Origin: DATMRF01 sp035566435
Lineage (GTDB): Bacteria > Verrucomicrobiota > Verrucomicrobiia > Limisphaerales > UBA8199
NCBI GenBank assembly: GCA_035566435.1
Contig: DATMRF010000012.1
Span: 1-64,000, forward strand
Direction: 5' to 3'
DNA: 64,000 bases
Positions 36,511 through 45,999 of this stretch are shown in pieces. How positions within the stretch are numbered: position 1 is the first letter of the stretch; each line of letters begins with the position of its first letter. The notes below the pieces were generated by a model. That model had not been told where the DNA came from. It was given only the letters and a program-made list of their open reading frames with translations, and did not search any database. The position numbers and the translations under genes are program-made.

Positions 36511-36999
36511 TCAATCGTTATAGGCGCTTTCGCCGTGCTGGCTGAGGTCCAGTCCGAGGTTCTCCTCCTCTTCGGTGACACGAAGGCCGACCAAGTTATC
36601 CACGGCTTTGAGAAGGAGCCAAGTCGCGGCGCCGGCAAATGCGACCGTGAAGCATACACCATTGAGTTGGTTGAAGAACTGGACGCCGCCGCCGGCGAGT
36701 GAGATAAGCTGGCCGTCGATCATGCAGGTCCTGCCAATTTGCTCGTTAACTTGGACATTGGCCAGGAATCCCAGCATCAGCATGCCGAGCATGCTCCCGA
36801 CGCCGTGGACGCCGAAAACATCGAGCGAATCATCGTAACCGAACCTCGCCTTGAGCCGGGTCACCGCAAAATAACAGGTCGAGCCGGCGGCCGACCCGAT
36901 CAGGATCGCGGCCGGAATTGAGACAAAACCGGATGCGGGGGTAATCGTGGTCAGGCCCGCTACCATTCCGGAGGCGGCCCCAAGCACTTTTGGCTCGAA
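36511..36999 (-). pseudogene. amt: C-terminal remnant of ammonium transporter (Amt)
   Basis: The frame encodes only the last 163 or so residues of an Amt protein: VLGAASGMVAGLTTITPASG, DDSLDVFGVHGVGSMLGMLM (with the conserved pore His in FGVHGVG) and the GlnK-docking tail LRVTEEEENLGLDLSQHGES. Upstream in frame is PFEPK, then PHPV and a TGA at 37018-37020, and no start codon other than GTG 36987. The N-terminal two thirds of a normal transporter of over 400 residues are missing, so it is a fragment. It ends 6 bases from the 3' end of the convergent oxidoreductase gene. Confidence 0.85.
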
Positions 37000-37187
37000 T
37001 GGGACGGGATGTGGTTTTCATACGTAACAGTTTATCGCTGCGGTTTTCACTCGAGCTAATTCGACTCAATGCGCCGACATACAGATCCTCGATGAGGAGT
37101 GCGAAGTACGCGGCGAGGATGTCAAGACGATTTCTGGAGTCACTCTCATAAATCCGAGATTGACATGGGCGCAAGCGGCCTTCGATC

Positions 37188-38591
37188 ATGTGGTCCATGA
37201 AAGAAACCTCATCGAATTTCCCGACGTCGCGCCGCGAGTTTATCAAAACCACAGGCCGGCTTGCCGCAGTGTCCGCCCTGGCCGGTGTCACCCTGCCACA
37301 CGTCCACGCCGCATCGGGCGGCTTGATCCAAGTGGCGCTTATCGGTTGCGGCGGACGCGGCACAGGCGCCGCCGCGAACGCGCTCGACACCAAGCACGGG
37401 CCGGTCAAGCTCGTCGCCATGGCGGACGTGTTCGAGAACCGGCTCAACAGTAGTTATGATACGCTTAAGGGCGCCCACGCTGACAAGCTGGATGTTCCGG
37501 CAGATCGCAAATTCATCGGGTTCGATGCTTATCAGAAAGCGATGGACTGTTTGAAGCCAGGCGACATCGCGATCTTCACGACGCCGCTGGCGTTCCGGTG
37601 GGTGCATTTCACTTACGCCATCAAGAAAGGGCTGAACGTTTTCATGGAAAAGCCCTTAACGGCCGACGGGCCGACCTCGCGCCGGATGTTGAAGCTCGCC
37701 GAGGAGGCAACGGCCAAGAACCTGAAATGCGGCGTTGGCCTGATGTCCCGGCACAGCCGCGCGCTGCAGGAGCTGCAACAGCGAATTCAGGGCGGAGAAA
37801 TCGGCGATGTGATCCTCCTGCGCGGCTACCGGATGCATGGGCCGGCGGGCTGGGCCTTCTCGACGAAATGGCCGGGCACGCCCAGCGAACTCCTGTGGCA
37901 AATCCAGCGCTTCCACAGTTTCCTCTGGGCCAGCGGCGGCTGTTACAGCGACTTTTACATCCATCACGTCGATCACCTCTGCTGGATGAAAAACGCCTGG
38001 CCGGTCAAAGCCCAGGCCCTGGGCGGCCGCCACTACCGGCACGACCCCGACGGCAATCTCTACGTGGACCAGAACTTTGATAACTACTCGGTCGAGTACA
38101 CTTTCGCCGACGGTGCCAAGATGTATATGGATGGGCGGTGCATGAACGGCTGCAACGACATCTATTCGAGTTACGCCCACGGCAGCAAAGGCCTCGCGAT
38201 TGTATCGAAATCGAGCGATTGCGGGTTTCCTTCGACCACGTTCAAGGGGCAGAACATGCAACGCTCGAACATGCTCTGGACCTCCAAAGCAATTCCCGAC
38301 GAGCAAGACCCCTACGAAAACGAATGGAATGACCTCATGGAAGCCATCCGCAACGACAAGCCGTACAACGAAGTCAAACGCGGCGTCGAGGCTAGCCTGG
38401 TGACGAGTATGGGCCGCATGGCGGCTCACACGGGCCAGGAAATCATGTACGAGGAAATGCTGAATTCGGAGCACGAATACGCGCCAGGGGTGGAAAAACT
38501 GACGTTCAGTTCCCCTGCCCCGCTGGTGGCCGACAAGGACGGGAAATACCCTATACCAATGCCCGGGATCACGCGGAAAACAGAATACTAA
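37188..38591 (+). CDS. Tat-exported Gfo/Idh/MocA-family oxidoreductase
   Basis: 467 residues from ATG 37188 (ATG 37197 is equally good). Tat signal SRREFIKTTGRLAAVSALAG, then QVALIGCGGRGTGAAANAL for NAD binding and MEKPLTADGPTSRRMLKLAE, the EKP box. Less usual is a long insert with HIDHLCWMKNAWPVKAQALGG-type text, found in the large exported subgroup. Its stop overlaps the 3' end of the response regulator gene by 4 bases. A sugar or inositol oxidoreductase is likely; substrate unknown. Confidence 0.88.
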   Translation: MWSMKETSSNFPTSRREFIKTTGRLAAVSALAGVTLPHVHAASGGLIQVALIGCGGRGTGAAANALDTKHGPVKLVAMADVFENRLNSSYDTLKGAHADKLDVPADRKFIGFDAYQKAMDCLKPGDIAIFTTPLAFRWVHFTYAIKKGLNVFMEKPLTADGPTSRRMLKLAEEATAKNLKCGVGLMSRHSRALQELQQRIQGGEIGDVILLRGYRMHGPAGWAFSTKWPGTPSELLWQIQRFHSFLWASGGCYSDFYIHHVDHLCWMKNAWPVKAQALGGRHYRHDPDGNLYVDQNFDNYSVEYTFADGAKMYMDGRCMNGCNDIYSSYAHGSKGLAIVSKSSDCGFPSTTFKGQNMQRSNMLWTSKAIPDEQDPYENEWNDLMEAIRNDKPYNEVKRGVEASLVTSMGRMAAHTGQEIMYEEMLNSEHEYAPGVEKLTFSSPAPLVADKDGKYPIPMPGITRKTEY

Positions 38592-39268
38592 GGAGGCGAA
38601 AGAGGCGGATGCTCCTGGTTGAGCCAGCCTTGCCGAAGCGCGTATTGGACGATTTCGGTGCGGCTGCGGAGCGCGAGTTTTTCGCCGATTCGGACCTTGT
38701 AGGTTTCGACGGTTTTGACGCTCAGTTGCAACTCAGCGGCGATTTCCTTGTTGCTGAAGCCCCAGGCGATGCGGACGAGGACCTCGCGCTCGCGCTCGCT
38801 GAGGGCGGCGGTTAGCGTCTCCCGGCCGGTGGCCATGCCCGCGACCTGGCGTGCCAGCGCTTTGCTTGCCAGGGCCGGCTCATAGTGGAGGCCGCCCCTG
38901 GCGACGGCGGCGATGGCGCGAATCAGTTCGTCGCCCGCCGAGCGTTTAAGGACAAAGCCGGCGGCGCCGGCCTTGCACAACTGGCTCAAATAACTTTCGT
39001 CCTCGTGAGCCGTAAGGGCGATGACTTTCAGCTCCGGGAATTCGGCTCTAAGGAGGGCGGTGGCCTGAAGTCCGTTCAGGCGAGGCATGGAGAGGTCCAT
39101 GACGACTACATCCGGTTTGAGCTCGCGCGCCTGAAGCAAGGCTTCCCTGCCATCAGCAGCCTCGCCAACGACCCGCATATCGGGTTGGCTATCGATCAGC
39201 AGGCGCAAACCGTCCCGGACGATCTTATGGTCATCGGCCAGGAGAATTCGCAGCTTTTGTTTCTTCAT
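38588..39268 (-). CDS. NarL/LuxR-type response regulator
   Basis: 226 residues. Receiver domain RILLADDHKIVRDGLRLLID with Asp in VVVMDLSMPRLNG; then a LuxR-type HTH (SEREREVLVRIAWGFSNKEI, ELQLSVKTVETYKVRIGEKL). Its ATG overlaps the kinase stop (39265-39268), so the pair is translated together. It would activate or repress target promoters once phosphorylated by the upstream kinase. Last gene of the cascade operon. Confidence 0.93.
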   Translation of the reverse strand: MKKQKLRILLADDHKIVRDGLRLLIDSQPDMRVVGEAADGREALLQARELKPDVVVMDLSMPRLNGLQATALLRAEFPELKVIALTAHEDESYLSQLCKAGAAGFVLKRSAGDELIRAIAAVARGGLHYEPALASKALARQVAGMATGRETLTAALSEREREVLVRIAWGFSNKEIAAELQLSVKTVETYKVRIGEKLALRSRTEIVQYALRQGWLNQEHPPLSPP

Positions 39269-40491
39269 GCGGGCCGGGCATCCGCCGCGGCAGCCGCCGG
39301 CTGCTCCAGCGGCAGTCGGACAAAAACGGTAGTGCCCGCTTCGGGTGTGGATTCGATGGTAAAAGCGCCGCCGACCAGCTTCACCCGCTCCTCCATCCCC
39401 AGGAGCCCCAGTTTGTCCTGCGCGATGGGATGTTGCATCACAGCGTCGAAGTCGAATCCTTGTCCGTCGTCCTCAACAATCAGGGAGACGGAAGCAGGGC
39501 GCCGGTCCAACAAAACGCTCACCCGCCTGGCTTTCGCGTGGCGCACGATATTGGTCAACGCCTCCTGGGCGACGCGGTAGAGCGCGGTTTCGAATTCGAG
39601 CGGCAGTCGTTGGTCGTCGAGCCCGGCGCTATGAAAATCGAGGCGCAAGCCGGTGGTTTCGGACCATTCCGTCGTATAGCGGCGCAAGGCTAATTCGAGC
39701 CCCAGATCGTCCAGAGCGGAAGGCCGTAACTCCCAGGCCAAGCGATGAATATCGCGCATGAGGCCTTCGGTGAGTTTTTCGAGGTTGGCGATGCTATCCT
39801 GGACGGGAACGGTAAAGGGCCCTTGTTTACGAAGAATCTGCAGGCCGAGCTTCAAGGCGGTCAGGTTCTGGCCGAGTCGGTCGTGGAGTTCGCGGGAGAT
39901 GCGTCCGCGTTCCGTTTCCTGCGCTTCAGACAGGCGGCGGAGCACTTGCTGATGGGCTTGCTCGGCTTGGCGCCGCTGATGGATTTCGGCCTGGAGCGCC
40001 CGGTTGGCATTTGAGAGTTCCGAGGTGCGCTCCTGGACGCGCGCCTCTAACTGGTCGCGTTCGCGCTCGAGTTCCGCCTCAGCCTTTTTGAGCGCTTCCT
40101 CAGCGCGCTTGCGTTCGATGGCGTAGTGGATGGCGCGAGCGGTCTGCCGGCCGTAGGCCTGGCCTTTGATGAGGTAGTCCTGGATGCCGCAACGAACGGC
40201 TTCGAGACCGACGGCCTCGTCCTCGACACTCGTCAGGAGCACGATCGGCAAATGCGGAGCGGCCACGCGCGCGCGCAGGTAGGTGTCCGGCCCGGTGCTG
40301 TCGGGCAGGGACAAGTCCAGCAGGAGCAGATCGAAGTTTTGCGCCTCCAGCAGTCGAATCGCCTCGGCGAGACTCTCGGTATGGTGGAATCCGAAATGGC
40401 CCAGACTGTTTTGCGTGAGGCATTCCTGCAACAGCACAGCATCTGACGGGCTGTCCTCGACGAGCAGAATTTTCAACGGGTCCGTTTTCAC
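39265..40491 (-). CDS. receiver-histidine kinase (NarX/DesK-type HisKA_3)
   Basis: 408 residues from GTG 40491; a longer frame to 40620 has an unconvincing Pro/Arg-rich start. A receiver (about 3-120: ILLVEDSPSDAVLLQECL, phosphoacceptor in LLLLDLSLPDSTG) is joined by a coiled coil (about 130-200) to a HisKA_3 domain with RELHDRLGQNL and a compact HATPase (DDGQGFDFD, GLLGMEERVKLVGG). The receiver at the N-terminus lets an upstream kinase drive this one, so it can act as a relay. No membrane segment is visible. Coupled by overlap to the LuxR regulator. Confidence 0.92.
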   Translation of the reverse strand: MKTDPLKILLVEDSPSDAVLLQECLTQNSLGHFGFHHTESLAEAIRLLEAQNFDLLLLDLSLPDSTGPDTYLRARVAAPHLPIVLLTSVEDEAVGLEAVRCGIQDYLIKGQAYGRQTARAIHYAIERKRAEEALKKAEAELERERDQLEARVQERTSELSNANRALQAEIHQRRQAEQAHQQVLRRLSEAQETERGRISRELHDRLGQNLTALKLGLQILRKQGPFTVPVQDSIANLEKLTEGLMRDIHRLAWELRPSALDDLGLELALRRYTTEWSETTGLRLDFHSAGLDDQRLPLEFETALYRVAQEALTNIVRHAKARRVSVLLDRRPASVSLIVEDDGQGFDFDAVMQHPIAQDKLGLLGMEERVKLVGGAFTIESTPEAGTTVFVRLPLEQPAAAAADARPA

Positions 40492-40567
40492 TGCAAAAGT
40501 TCTCGGTTTTGTGTGCGGAGCCCGCCCGGAGTCCGGAGCGGGGGGCCATAGCGTTACGCAGCGAATA

Positions 40568-41041
40568 TCAGCTTGCAGAAAAGGTTCCGGTGGCACGGGC
40601 TTTCGGCGGCAACGTGACAATAAAGAGCCAGAACGATTCGATGGACCGAACGACGTTAAGAAACTGTTCGAAATCGACCGGTTTGGTAATATAACAATTC
40701 GCGTTCAATTGATAGGCTCGGAGCACATCCTGTTCGGCTCGCGACGTGGTGAGCACGACGATCGGGATCGTCTTGAGGCTCTCATCGGACTTTATTTCAG
40801 CGAGCACTTCGCGGCCATCTTTGCGGGGAAGATTGAGGTCCAGCATGATCAAGTCCGGCCGGGGCGCGCCGGCAAACGGGCCTTCGCGCCGCAGAAACTG
40901 CATGGCCTGGACGCCGTCCTCGACCAGGCTGAGATGGTTGCGCACCTTCGCCTCGTGCAAGGCTTCGATGGTCAATTCGGTGTCGCTGGGGCTGTCCTCG
41001 ACCAGCAGGATTTCCACGAGCCTGGGTTCAACTTCGGTCAT
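40568..41041 (-). CDS. single-domain response regulator, Rcp1/CheY-like
   Basis: 157 residues: EILLVEDSPSDTELTIEALH, phosphoacceptor Asp in LIMLDLNLPRKDG, a Thr at the switch position (IVVLTTSRAEQ) and the Lys in YITKPVD. This EDSPSD/LPRKDG pattern is typical of Rcp1-type receivers that serve phytochrome-like kinases. There is no output domain. The ATG overlaps the stop of the preceding PAS/GAF kinase by 4 bases, so it should be the direct phosphate acceptor of that kinase. Confidence 0.92.
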   Translation of the reverse strand: MTEVEPRLVEILLVEDSPSDTELTIEALHEAKVRNHLSLVEDGVQAMQFLRREGPFAGAPRPDLIMLDLNLPRKDGREVLAEIKSDESLKTIPIVVLTTSRAEQDVLRAYQLNANCYITKPVDFEQFLNVVRSIESFWLFIVTLPPKARATGTFSAS

Positions 41042-43302
41042 ACGACAGGTTCTCTTATAGCAGGAGTGGTGGGAATTGAGAAGTAAAATGTTGAGCCCTG
41101 GTCGACCTGGGACTCGAGCCAGACGGCACCACCGTGGCGCTCGACGATTCGCTTGCAGATGGCCAGGCCGATTCCGGTGCCGGGATAGGTTTTGCGCGTA
41201 TGAAGTCGCTGAAAAACCTGGAAGATACGCGGAAAATATTGGGGATCGATCCCGATGCCGTTGTCCCGCACCCAGAACACCCAGCGGCCCGGCTCGGGTC
41301 GCGCTCCAACCCGGAGTTCAGGGGGCCGCTCACTACGGAACTTGATGGCGTTAGCGATAAGGTTTTGGAAGAGCTGAACGATTTGGGTTGAGTCGGCTGG
41401 CAAGCTGGGCAGCGGCTCCCGGTGGATGCTGACCTGAGCCGCCTGAATGCTCGTTTGGAGGTTATGCAAAGCGTCGCTGAGCAGACTGTTGAAGTCGGAG
41501 ACCGCAAAACCGCCGGGCTGAGTTCCTACCCGTGCGAAGGCGAGCAGGTCGGTGATGAGCCGTTCCATCCGGGCAGCTCCCTGGGCGGCACCCTCGACGT
41601 ATTCGATAGCCTTGGCATCCAGTTTCTCCGGAAAACGGTGTTGGAGCAGCCGCACATATCCGCCGACCGCCCGCAAAGGTTCCTGCAGGTCGTGGGAGGC
41701 GACGTAAGCGAACTGTTCGAGATCGCGATTTGAGCGTTCGAGCTCTTGGGCGGTTTCCTGCAGCACCTCCTGGGCGCGTTTGCGCTCGGCGATCTCGACC
41801 TGGAGCCGGGTATTAGCCGTTTCCAGTTCGCTGGTGCGTTGCCTTACCAACTCTTCCAGGCGGTCCCGGTAATGGGCGAGCTCTGCCTCGGCCTGGAAGC
41901 GATGGATGGCTTCCCCGAGAAGCGGCGCCATCGCCTCGATGAATTCGATCGTCCCCGGCGGGAATTGGCCGGGCCGGCGATCCGCCATGTGCACCGCGCC
42001 AATGGTTTTGTCCCGATAGCGAATGGGCACGACCGCCAGCGAGGCGAAGCCGAAGTTAACGCAGTTGCCGCGGAAGCGGGCCTGTCGCTCCGGCGTCAGT
42101 TGCCGGAGATACGCTGCGGTGTCATCACAACGGAACGAGCCGCCTGCAGTAACGATGGCGAGGTCCTGCTCCTCGAACGCTTGCGAGACGGCACGGATAC
42201 AGCAGCAATTATCGTGTTGGAGCGAGAGGCACTGTTCCACCTCGATGAAACGCGGTTCGAAGCCGGTCCAGGCTTCATAGGGGATGTTGTCGTGCGAATC
42301 GACGACCCGAATTCCCAGCGCCTGGCAACCGGTCCATTTCCCGATGGTTTCGACCACGGCGTCAAGGTACTCTTTTGATGAAGCTTTCTGCGCGAACAGG
42401 GCCAGCAAGGCATTCGTGAAATCGCGACGGCGCTCGTTTTCTTTGCGTTCGGTGATGTCCGTGCAGGTGCCGACCCACTCCCGGATGGCGCCATCTTGCT
42501 CCGCCACCGGCACGCCGCGAGCGATCACATGGCGGTATTGCCCATCGTGCCTGCAAAGGCGGTATTCCGATTCGTACACGCTCCGGGCGGCGACAGCGCT
42601 GGCCCAGACCTTGGTGGCGCGTTCGCGGTCATCCGGGTGCACTGCATTGATCCAGCCCGCTCCCTGGTATTGCGCCCGGGTTTGGCCGGTAAAGCCTTGC
42701 CAGGTCGGGAGTTCGTGGATGATTTGTCCCTGGGGGTTCGTAGTCCAGACGATTTGGGCCGTGGCGGTGACCAACGAGCGGTAGCGTTCCTCGTTTGCCT
42801 GCAACTCCCGTTCCATGCGCATGCGCATGGTGATGTCGCGCAAGGAGAAAACCAGGACATCCAGCTTACCGTCAGCGCCTAGTACGGGCACGAGTGTCCA
42901 ATCCCAGTACGTTACCCCCCAGTCCGGGTGCTCTGGGAAAACGAACGGTTTGGCCGTCACCTGGCAAGGGGTCTTGGTGCGGACCACTTTTTCAAAAATG
43001 GCCTGAGTGTCGGCGCCGGGGAAGAACTCAGCATGCTTGCGCCCCGGGAAGTCCTCCACGTTGCGCCCCCTGGACCGGGCATAGACTTCGTTGACGCGAA
43101 TGAAGGTGAGGTGTCTATCAAGGATAATGACTGAATCGGGGGAATGCTCGAAGAGGGCCTGTAAGGAACGGAACGGGTCGCGTAACCTGGCGGTGAGCTT
43201 CGGCACGGGCGGGGCCAAAGGCTTCGTGACCCGCCGGGGCGCCGTCCGGGCCTGCACGGGGCGTGTCCGGCGGCGCTTTGCCCGAGGGTCTTTGGCCTTC
43301 AT
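41038..43302 (-). CDS. PAS-PAS-GAF sensor histidine kinase
   Basis: 754 residues from ATG 43302 (start chosen to avoid overlap with the oxidoreductase gene; 12 more codons are open). A basic N-terminus, PAS (about 50-170), PAS (about 175-290), a GAF domain (about 310-465) with a Cys-rich core (NCCCIRAV, then GGSFRCDD and RGNCVNFGFASLAV), a coiled coil, HisKA (FAYVASHDLQEPLRAV, His537) and HATPase (QLFQNLIANAIKF, DNGIGI, GTGIGLAI). The H-box SHDLQEPLR is of the phytochrome/NtrB-like type. Signal unknown. First gene of the four-gene cascade. Confidence 0.9.
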   Translation of the reverse strand: MKAKDPRAKRRRTRPVQARTAPRRVTKPLAPPVPKLTARLRDPFRSLQALFEHSPDSVIILDRHLTFIRVNEVYARSRGRNVEDFPGRKHAEFFPGADTQAIFEKVVRTKTPCQVTAKPFVFPEHPDWGVTYWDWTLVPVLGADGKLDVLVFSLRDITMRMRMERELQANEERYRSLVTATAQIVWTTNPQGQIIHELPTWQGFTGQTRAQYQGAGWINAVHPDDRERATKVWASAVAARSVYESEYRLCRHDGQYRHVIARGVPVAEQDGAIREWVGTCTDITERKENERRRDFTNALLALFAQKASSKEYLDAVVETIGKWTGCQALGIRVVDSHDNIPYEAWTGFEPRFIEVEQCLSLQHDNCCCIRAVSQAFEEQDLAIVTAGGSFRCDDTAAYLRQLTPERQARFRGNCVNFGFASLAVVPIRYRDKTIGAVHMADRRPGQFPPGTIEFIEAMAPLLGEAIHRFQAEAELAHYRDRLEELVRQRTSELETANTRLQVEIAERKRAQEVLQETAQELERSNRDLEQFAYVASHDLQEPLRAVGGYVRLLQHRFPEKLDAKAIEYVEGAAQGAARMERLITDLLAFARVGTQPGGFAVSDFNSLLSDALHNLQTSIQAAQVSIHREPLPSLPADSTQIVQLFQNLIANAIKFRSERPPELRVGARPEPGRWVFWVRDNGIGIDPQYFPRIFQVFQRLHTRKTYPGTGIGLAICKRIVERHGGAVWLESQVDQGSTFYFSIPTTPAIREPVV

Positions 43303-43313
43303 CGCCGGTGGCG

Positions 43314-44654
43314 CTATGCAGGCTCGGGGTGAACCCACGGTGCCCGGTAGGGGCGGTGGAGAAGCCGGTTGGCCTCGTCGTCGCCGATGATGCGACCGGC
43401 AACCGGATCCCAGGTGAGTGAGCGGCCGAGCTTCATCGAAAGGTTAGCGAGGATGCAGGAAGCAGTCGAGATGTAGCCCTGCTCGATATCGGCGACTGGC
43501 TTTCCACGGTTTGCGATGGCGGCCAGCAGGTCCTTCATGTGGCCACGGATCGCGGGAGCGACATGGCGTTCGAGGTCCTTTTCGGTGCGATCTTCAGGGT
43601 ATTGCTCGAATTCGTAGGTGACGTCTTTATGGATGCCCTGCCCGCCACCACCCGGTATAAAGTCGTAGCCCATTACGCTCGCTTTCAAGGTGCCTTTATC
43701 GCCGTAAAAGGTCGCTGCCCACGGATATTTGGGGTCAGGCGCATCGCCCCAGGCGCGATGCTGCCAGACGATTTCGAGGTCGCCAAAATCAAAGGTGGCG
43801 GTCTGCGTATCTGAAATGTTCGCCTTGCCTTTCTTGTGGACGAGGATGCCGCCGGCGGAGCTGACAGTCTTCGGCCAGCCGAGGTCGAGCATCCAGCGCG
43901 CCATGTCGAACATGTGAATGCACATGTCCCCCACGATGCCGTTGCCGTACTCCATGAAGCCGCGCCAACCGCGGGGATGGACCATTCGATTGTAGGGCCG
44001 CATCGGGGCGGGCCCGGTCCACATTTCATAATCGAGGTTTTCGGGCGGAGTCGTGTCGGGCGGGTTATCGTTCCCCCGCATGTGGTAATAACAATAGATC
44101 TCGACCAAACCGATTTTGCCGAGCTTGCCTTCCTTGATGACGGTGTCGCGGGCCTCGATCAGGTGCGGCGTGCTCCGGCGCTGGGTGCCGACCTGCACAA
44201 CGCGCTGGTGCTTGCGCGCGGCGGCCAGCATCGCCTGGCCTTCAGCAATATCGACGCTAATGGGTTTCTGCACGTAGATATCGGCCCCCGCCTCGACGGC
44301 GGCGATCATGGGCAGAGCGTGCCAGTGGTCCGGCGTCGCGATCAGGACCACGTCAAGGTCTTTCTCTTTCAACATTTCGCGATAATCGGCGTAAGTGCGC
44401 GGTTTCTTTTTCGAGGCCTGGCGCGAGGCGACAATGTCAGCAGCTTCGGCAAGCATGCGTTTATCGACGTCGCAGAGAGAAACCACCTCGACAGGCGCGA
44501 CCTGGATCAACCGCAGCAAATCGCTCTTGCCATACCAACCTGTGCCAATCAGGCCAACGCGCTTTTTCTGGTCTGCGAAATCCGCGGCATAGCTGCCAAT
44601 GGCCGAGAGGGCCAATCCTGCCGCGCCGACTTGAAGGAATTTCCGGCGGTTCAT
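43314..44654 (-). CDS. Tat-exported Gfo/Idh/MocA-family oxidoreductase
   Basis: 446 residues from ATG 44654, which is preceded by an AAAAGGG ribosome binding site and opens with a Tat signal (NRRKFLQVGAAGLALSAIG). Then KKRVGLIGTGWYGKSDLLRL, DVVLIATPDHWHALPMIAAV and YVQKPISVDIAEGQAMLA, the family's NAD site and catalytic Lys. Acts on a sugar or cyclitol outside the cytoplasm. Probably monocistronic; the kinase gene starts 11 bases after it and might be co-transcribed, though the functions differ. Confidence 0.88.
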   Translation of the reverse strand: MNRRKFLQVGAAGLALSAIGSYAADFADQKKRVGLIGTGWYGKSDLLRLIQVAPVEVVSLCDVDKRMLAEAADIVASRQASKKKPRTYADYREMLKEKDLDVVLIATPDHWHALPMIAAVEAGADIYVQKPISVDIAEGQAMLAAARKHQRVVQVGTQRRSTPHLIEARDTVIKEGKLGKIGLVEIYCYYHMRGNDNPPDTTPPENLDYEMWTGPAPMRPYNRMVHPRGWRGFMEYGNGIVGDMCIHMFDMARWMLDLGWPKTVSSAGGILVHKKGKANISDTQTATFDFGDLEIVWQHRAWGDAPDPKYPWAATFYGDKGTLKASVMGYDFIPGGGGQGIHKDVTYEFEQYPEDRTEKDLERHVAPAIRGHMKDLLAAIANRGKPVADIEQGYISTASCILANLSMKLGRSLTWDPVAGRIIGDDEANRLLHRPYRAPWVHPEPA

Positions 44655-44876
44655 GGGGACCCTTTTAGGAGGAAGGGAGGTTGAAAGCAAGCAGGGAGTC
44701 GGGTGGACATGGAATGGACTGGGACGGGTAAGGTCGGACCGCCCCAACGAATCCGGCCAGTTCCTCGGCGCCGCCAGGCTAACAAAGGCTGTTACTTCGG
44801 AAGAAAGTTGCTTAAGAAGAGGGTGACGGATGATGCGACGGCTCCAGCGCCATGCGGTCCGACCGATGAACGACCT

Positions 44877-45930
44877 ATGAAAAAGCTTACTCTCTTGCTT
44901 GCGTTATCTACGATTGGGCTCGGGGCGCTGTGTGTAGTCCAGTGGAGAAAGCTGGCTGAACAACGGGTGCAAACCGCCGCTTTGCAGGGCGAGGCGGTGG
45001 AACAATCCGAGCGGGTTACGAGTTTGGAGGCGGCCAAGGACCGGGCGGAGAGCCAACGACGTCAGTTGCTCGACCAAACGGAGGAACTGGCAGCGCAACT
45101 TCGTGCCCGGCAGATGGCCGAGAGTAACGCGGTCGTCGCGACCCCGACTAATCCCCCACCGGCAACGGCTGAACCGGCAAAGGGAGACAAGGCGGGTTTG
45201 GGAAAGGTGCTCGCGAAGATGATGGAGGACCCCGACACGAAGAAGTTCATCCGCGACCAGCAGCGCGTGATGCTGGACCAACTTTATGGTCCGCTGGTGA
45301 AACAAATGGGACTCAATCCGGAACAAGCGGCAGGCTTTAAAGACCTGCTGGCCGACAACATGCTTAAAGCGACGGAGAAGGCCTCCTCGTTGTTTGGCGG
45401 CTCAGCGGTGACCAATCGCGCGGCGGCGATGGAGACTATGAGCGCCGAACAAAAGAACTTCGACGACCAGTTGAAAGCATTCCTGGGCGACACGCGCTAC
45501 GCGCTACGCGCAGTATAAAGACTACCAGGAGACTGTGGGCGAACGCACGCAACTGAACCTGTTCAAACAGCAAACGGGGGCGGACCTCGGCTTAAGCGAC
45601 CAGCAGACGGCCCAATTGCTGTCGTTTATGAAGGAGGAGAAAAAGAACGTTGCGGCCACAGGAGGGCAACCGCTGGGGGGCGCAGGGCAGGACCAGGCAG
45701 GGCTCCAGGCGATGCTTTCGGAGGAACAGGGGCAAAAGCTGCTCCAATCGCAGGAAACGGTCAACCAGCGCATCTATGAGCGTGCCCAAGCGATGCTTTC
45801 GCCGGAATAATTGGATGCGTTCGCCAGGTTCCAGACGAATCAGTTACAGATGATGCGCATGGGGATGAGCATGGCGCGCAAAATGTTCGCGCCGGAAACT
45901 TCGGAAGGTGCTGCGACGACGGGACAGTGA
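44877..45930 (+). pseudogene. anchored coiled-coil protein gene with frameshift and nonsense lesions
   Basis: Part 1 (ATG 44877 to TAA 45518): one membrane segment (MKKLTLLLALSTIGLGALCV), a coiled coil (about residues 25-90), a Pro/Ala linker and a helical domain (KMMEDPDTKKFIRDQQRVML). The frame shifts at 45497-45510, where CTACGCG is present twice in tandem; removing one copy restores DTRYAQYKDYQETVGERTQ and the reading frame. Part 2 runs to TAA 45808-45810; reading that as Gln gives SPEQLDAFARF and continues to TGA 45928-45930. Without the two lesions the gene would encode about 349 residues. The family is unknown. Confidence 0.85.
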
Positions 45931-45961
45931 CTCGCGGACGGCATTGGCCGACCCCGGCGCC

Positions 45962-45980
45962 GCGCGTTGAGACAACGCGC
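45962..45980. repeat. dispersed hairpin repeat, copy 2
   Basis: Arms GCGCGTTG and CAACGCGC (8 bp) with a 3-base loop, in the spacer between the broken coiled-coil gene and the phosphohexomutase gene. On the reverse strand it shares TAGGGCGCGTTGTCTCAACG with the copy at 51838-51858. Confidence 0.65.
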
Positions 45981-45999
45981 CCTATCGACTATCGGCGGC

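Noticed and set aside
43302..43338. Longer start of the PAS/GAF kinase
   Set aside because: It would overlap the oxidoreductase gene by 25 bases; ATG 43302 gives a clean junction.
45535..45810. Separate 91-residue gene after the coiled-coil gene
   Set aside because: Removing one copy of the 7-bp duplication joins it to the upstream frame, so it is the middle part of a broken gene.
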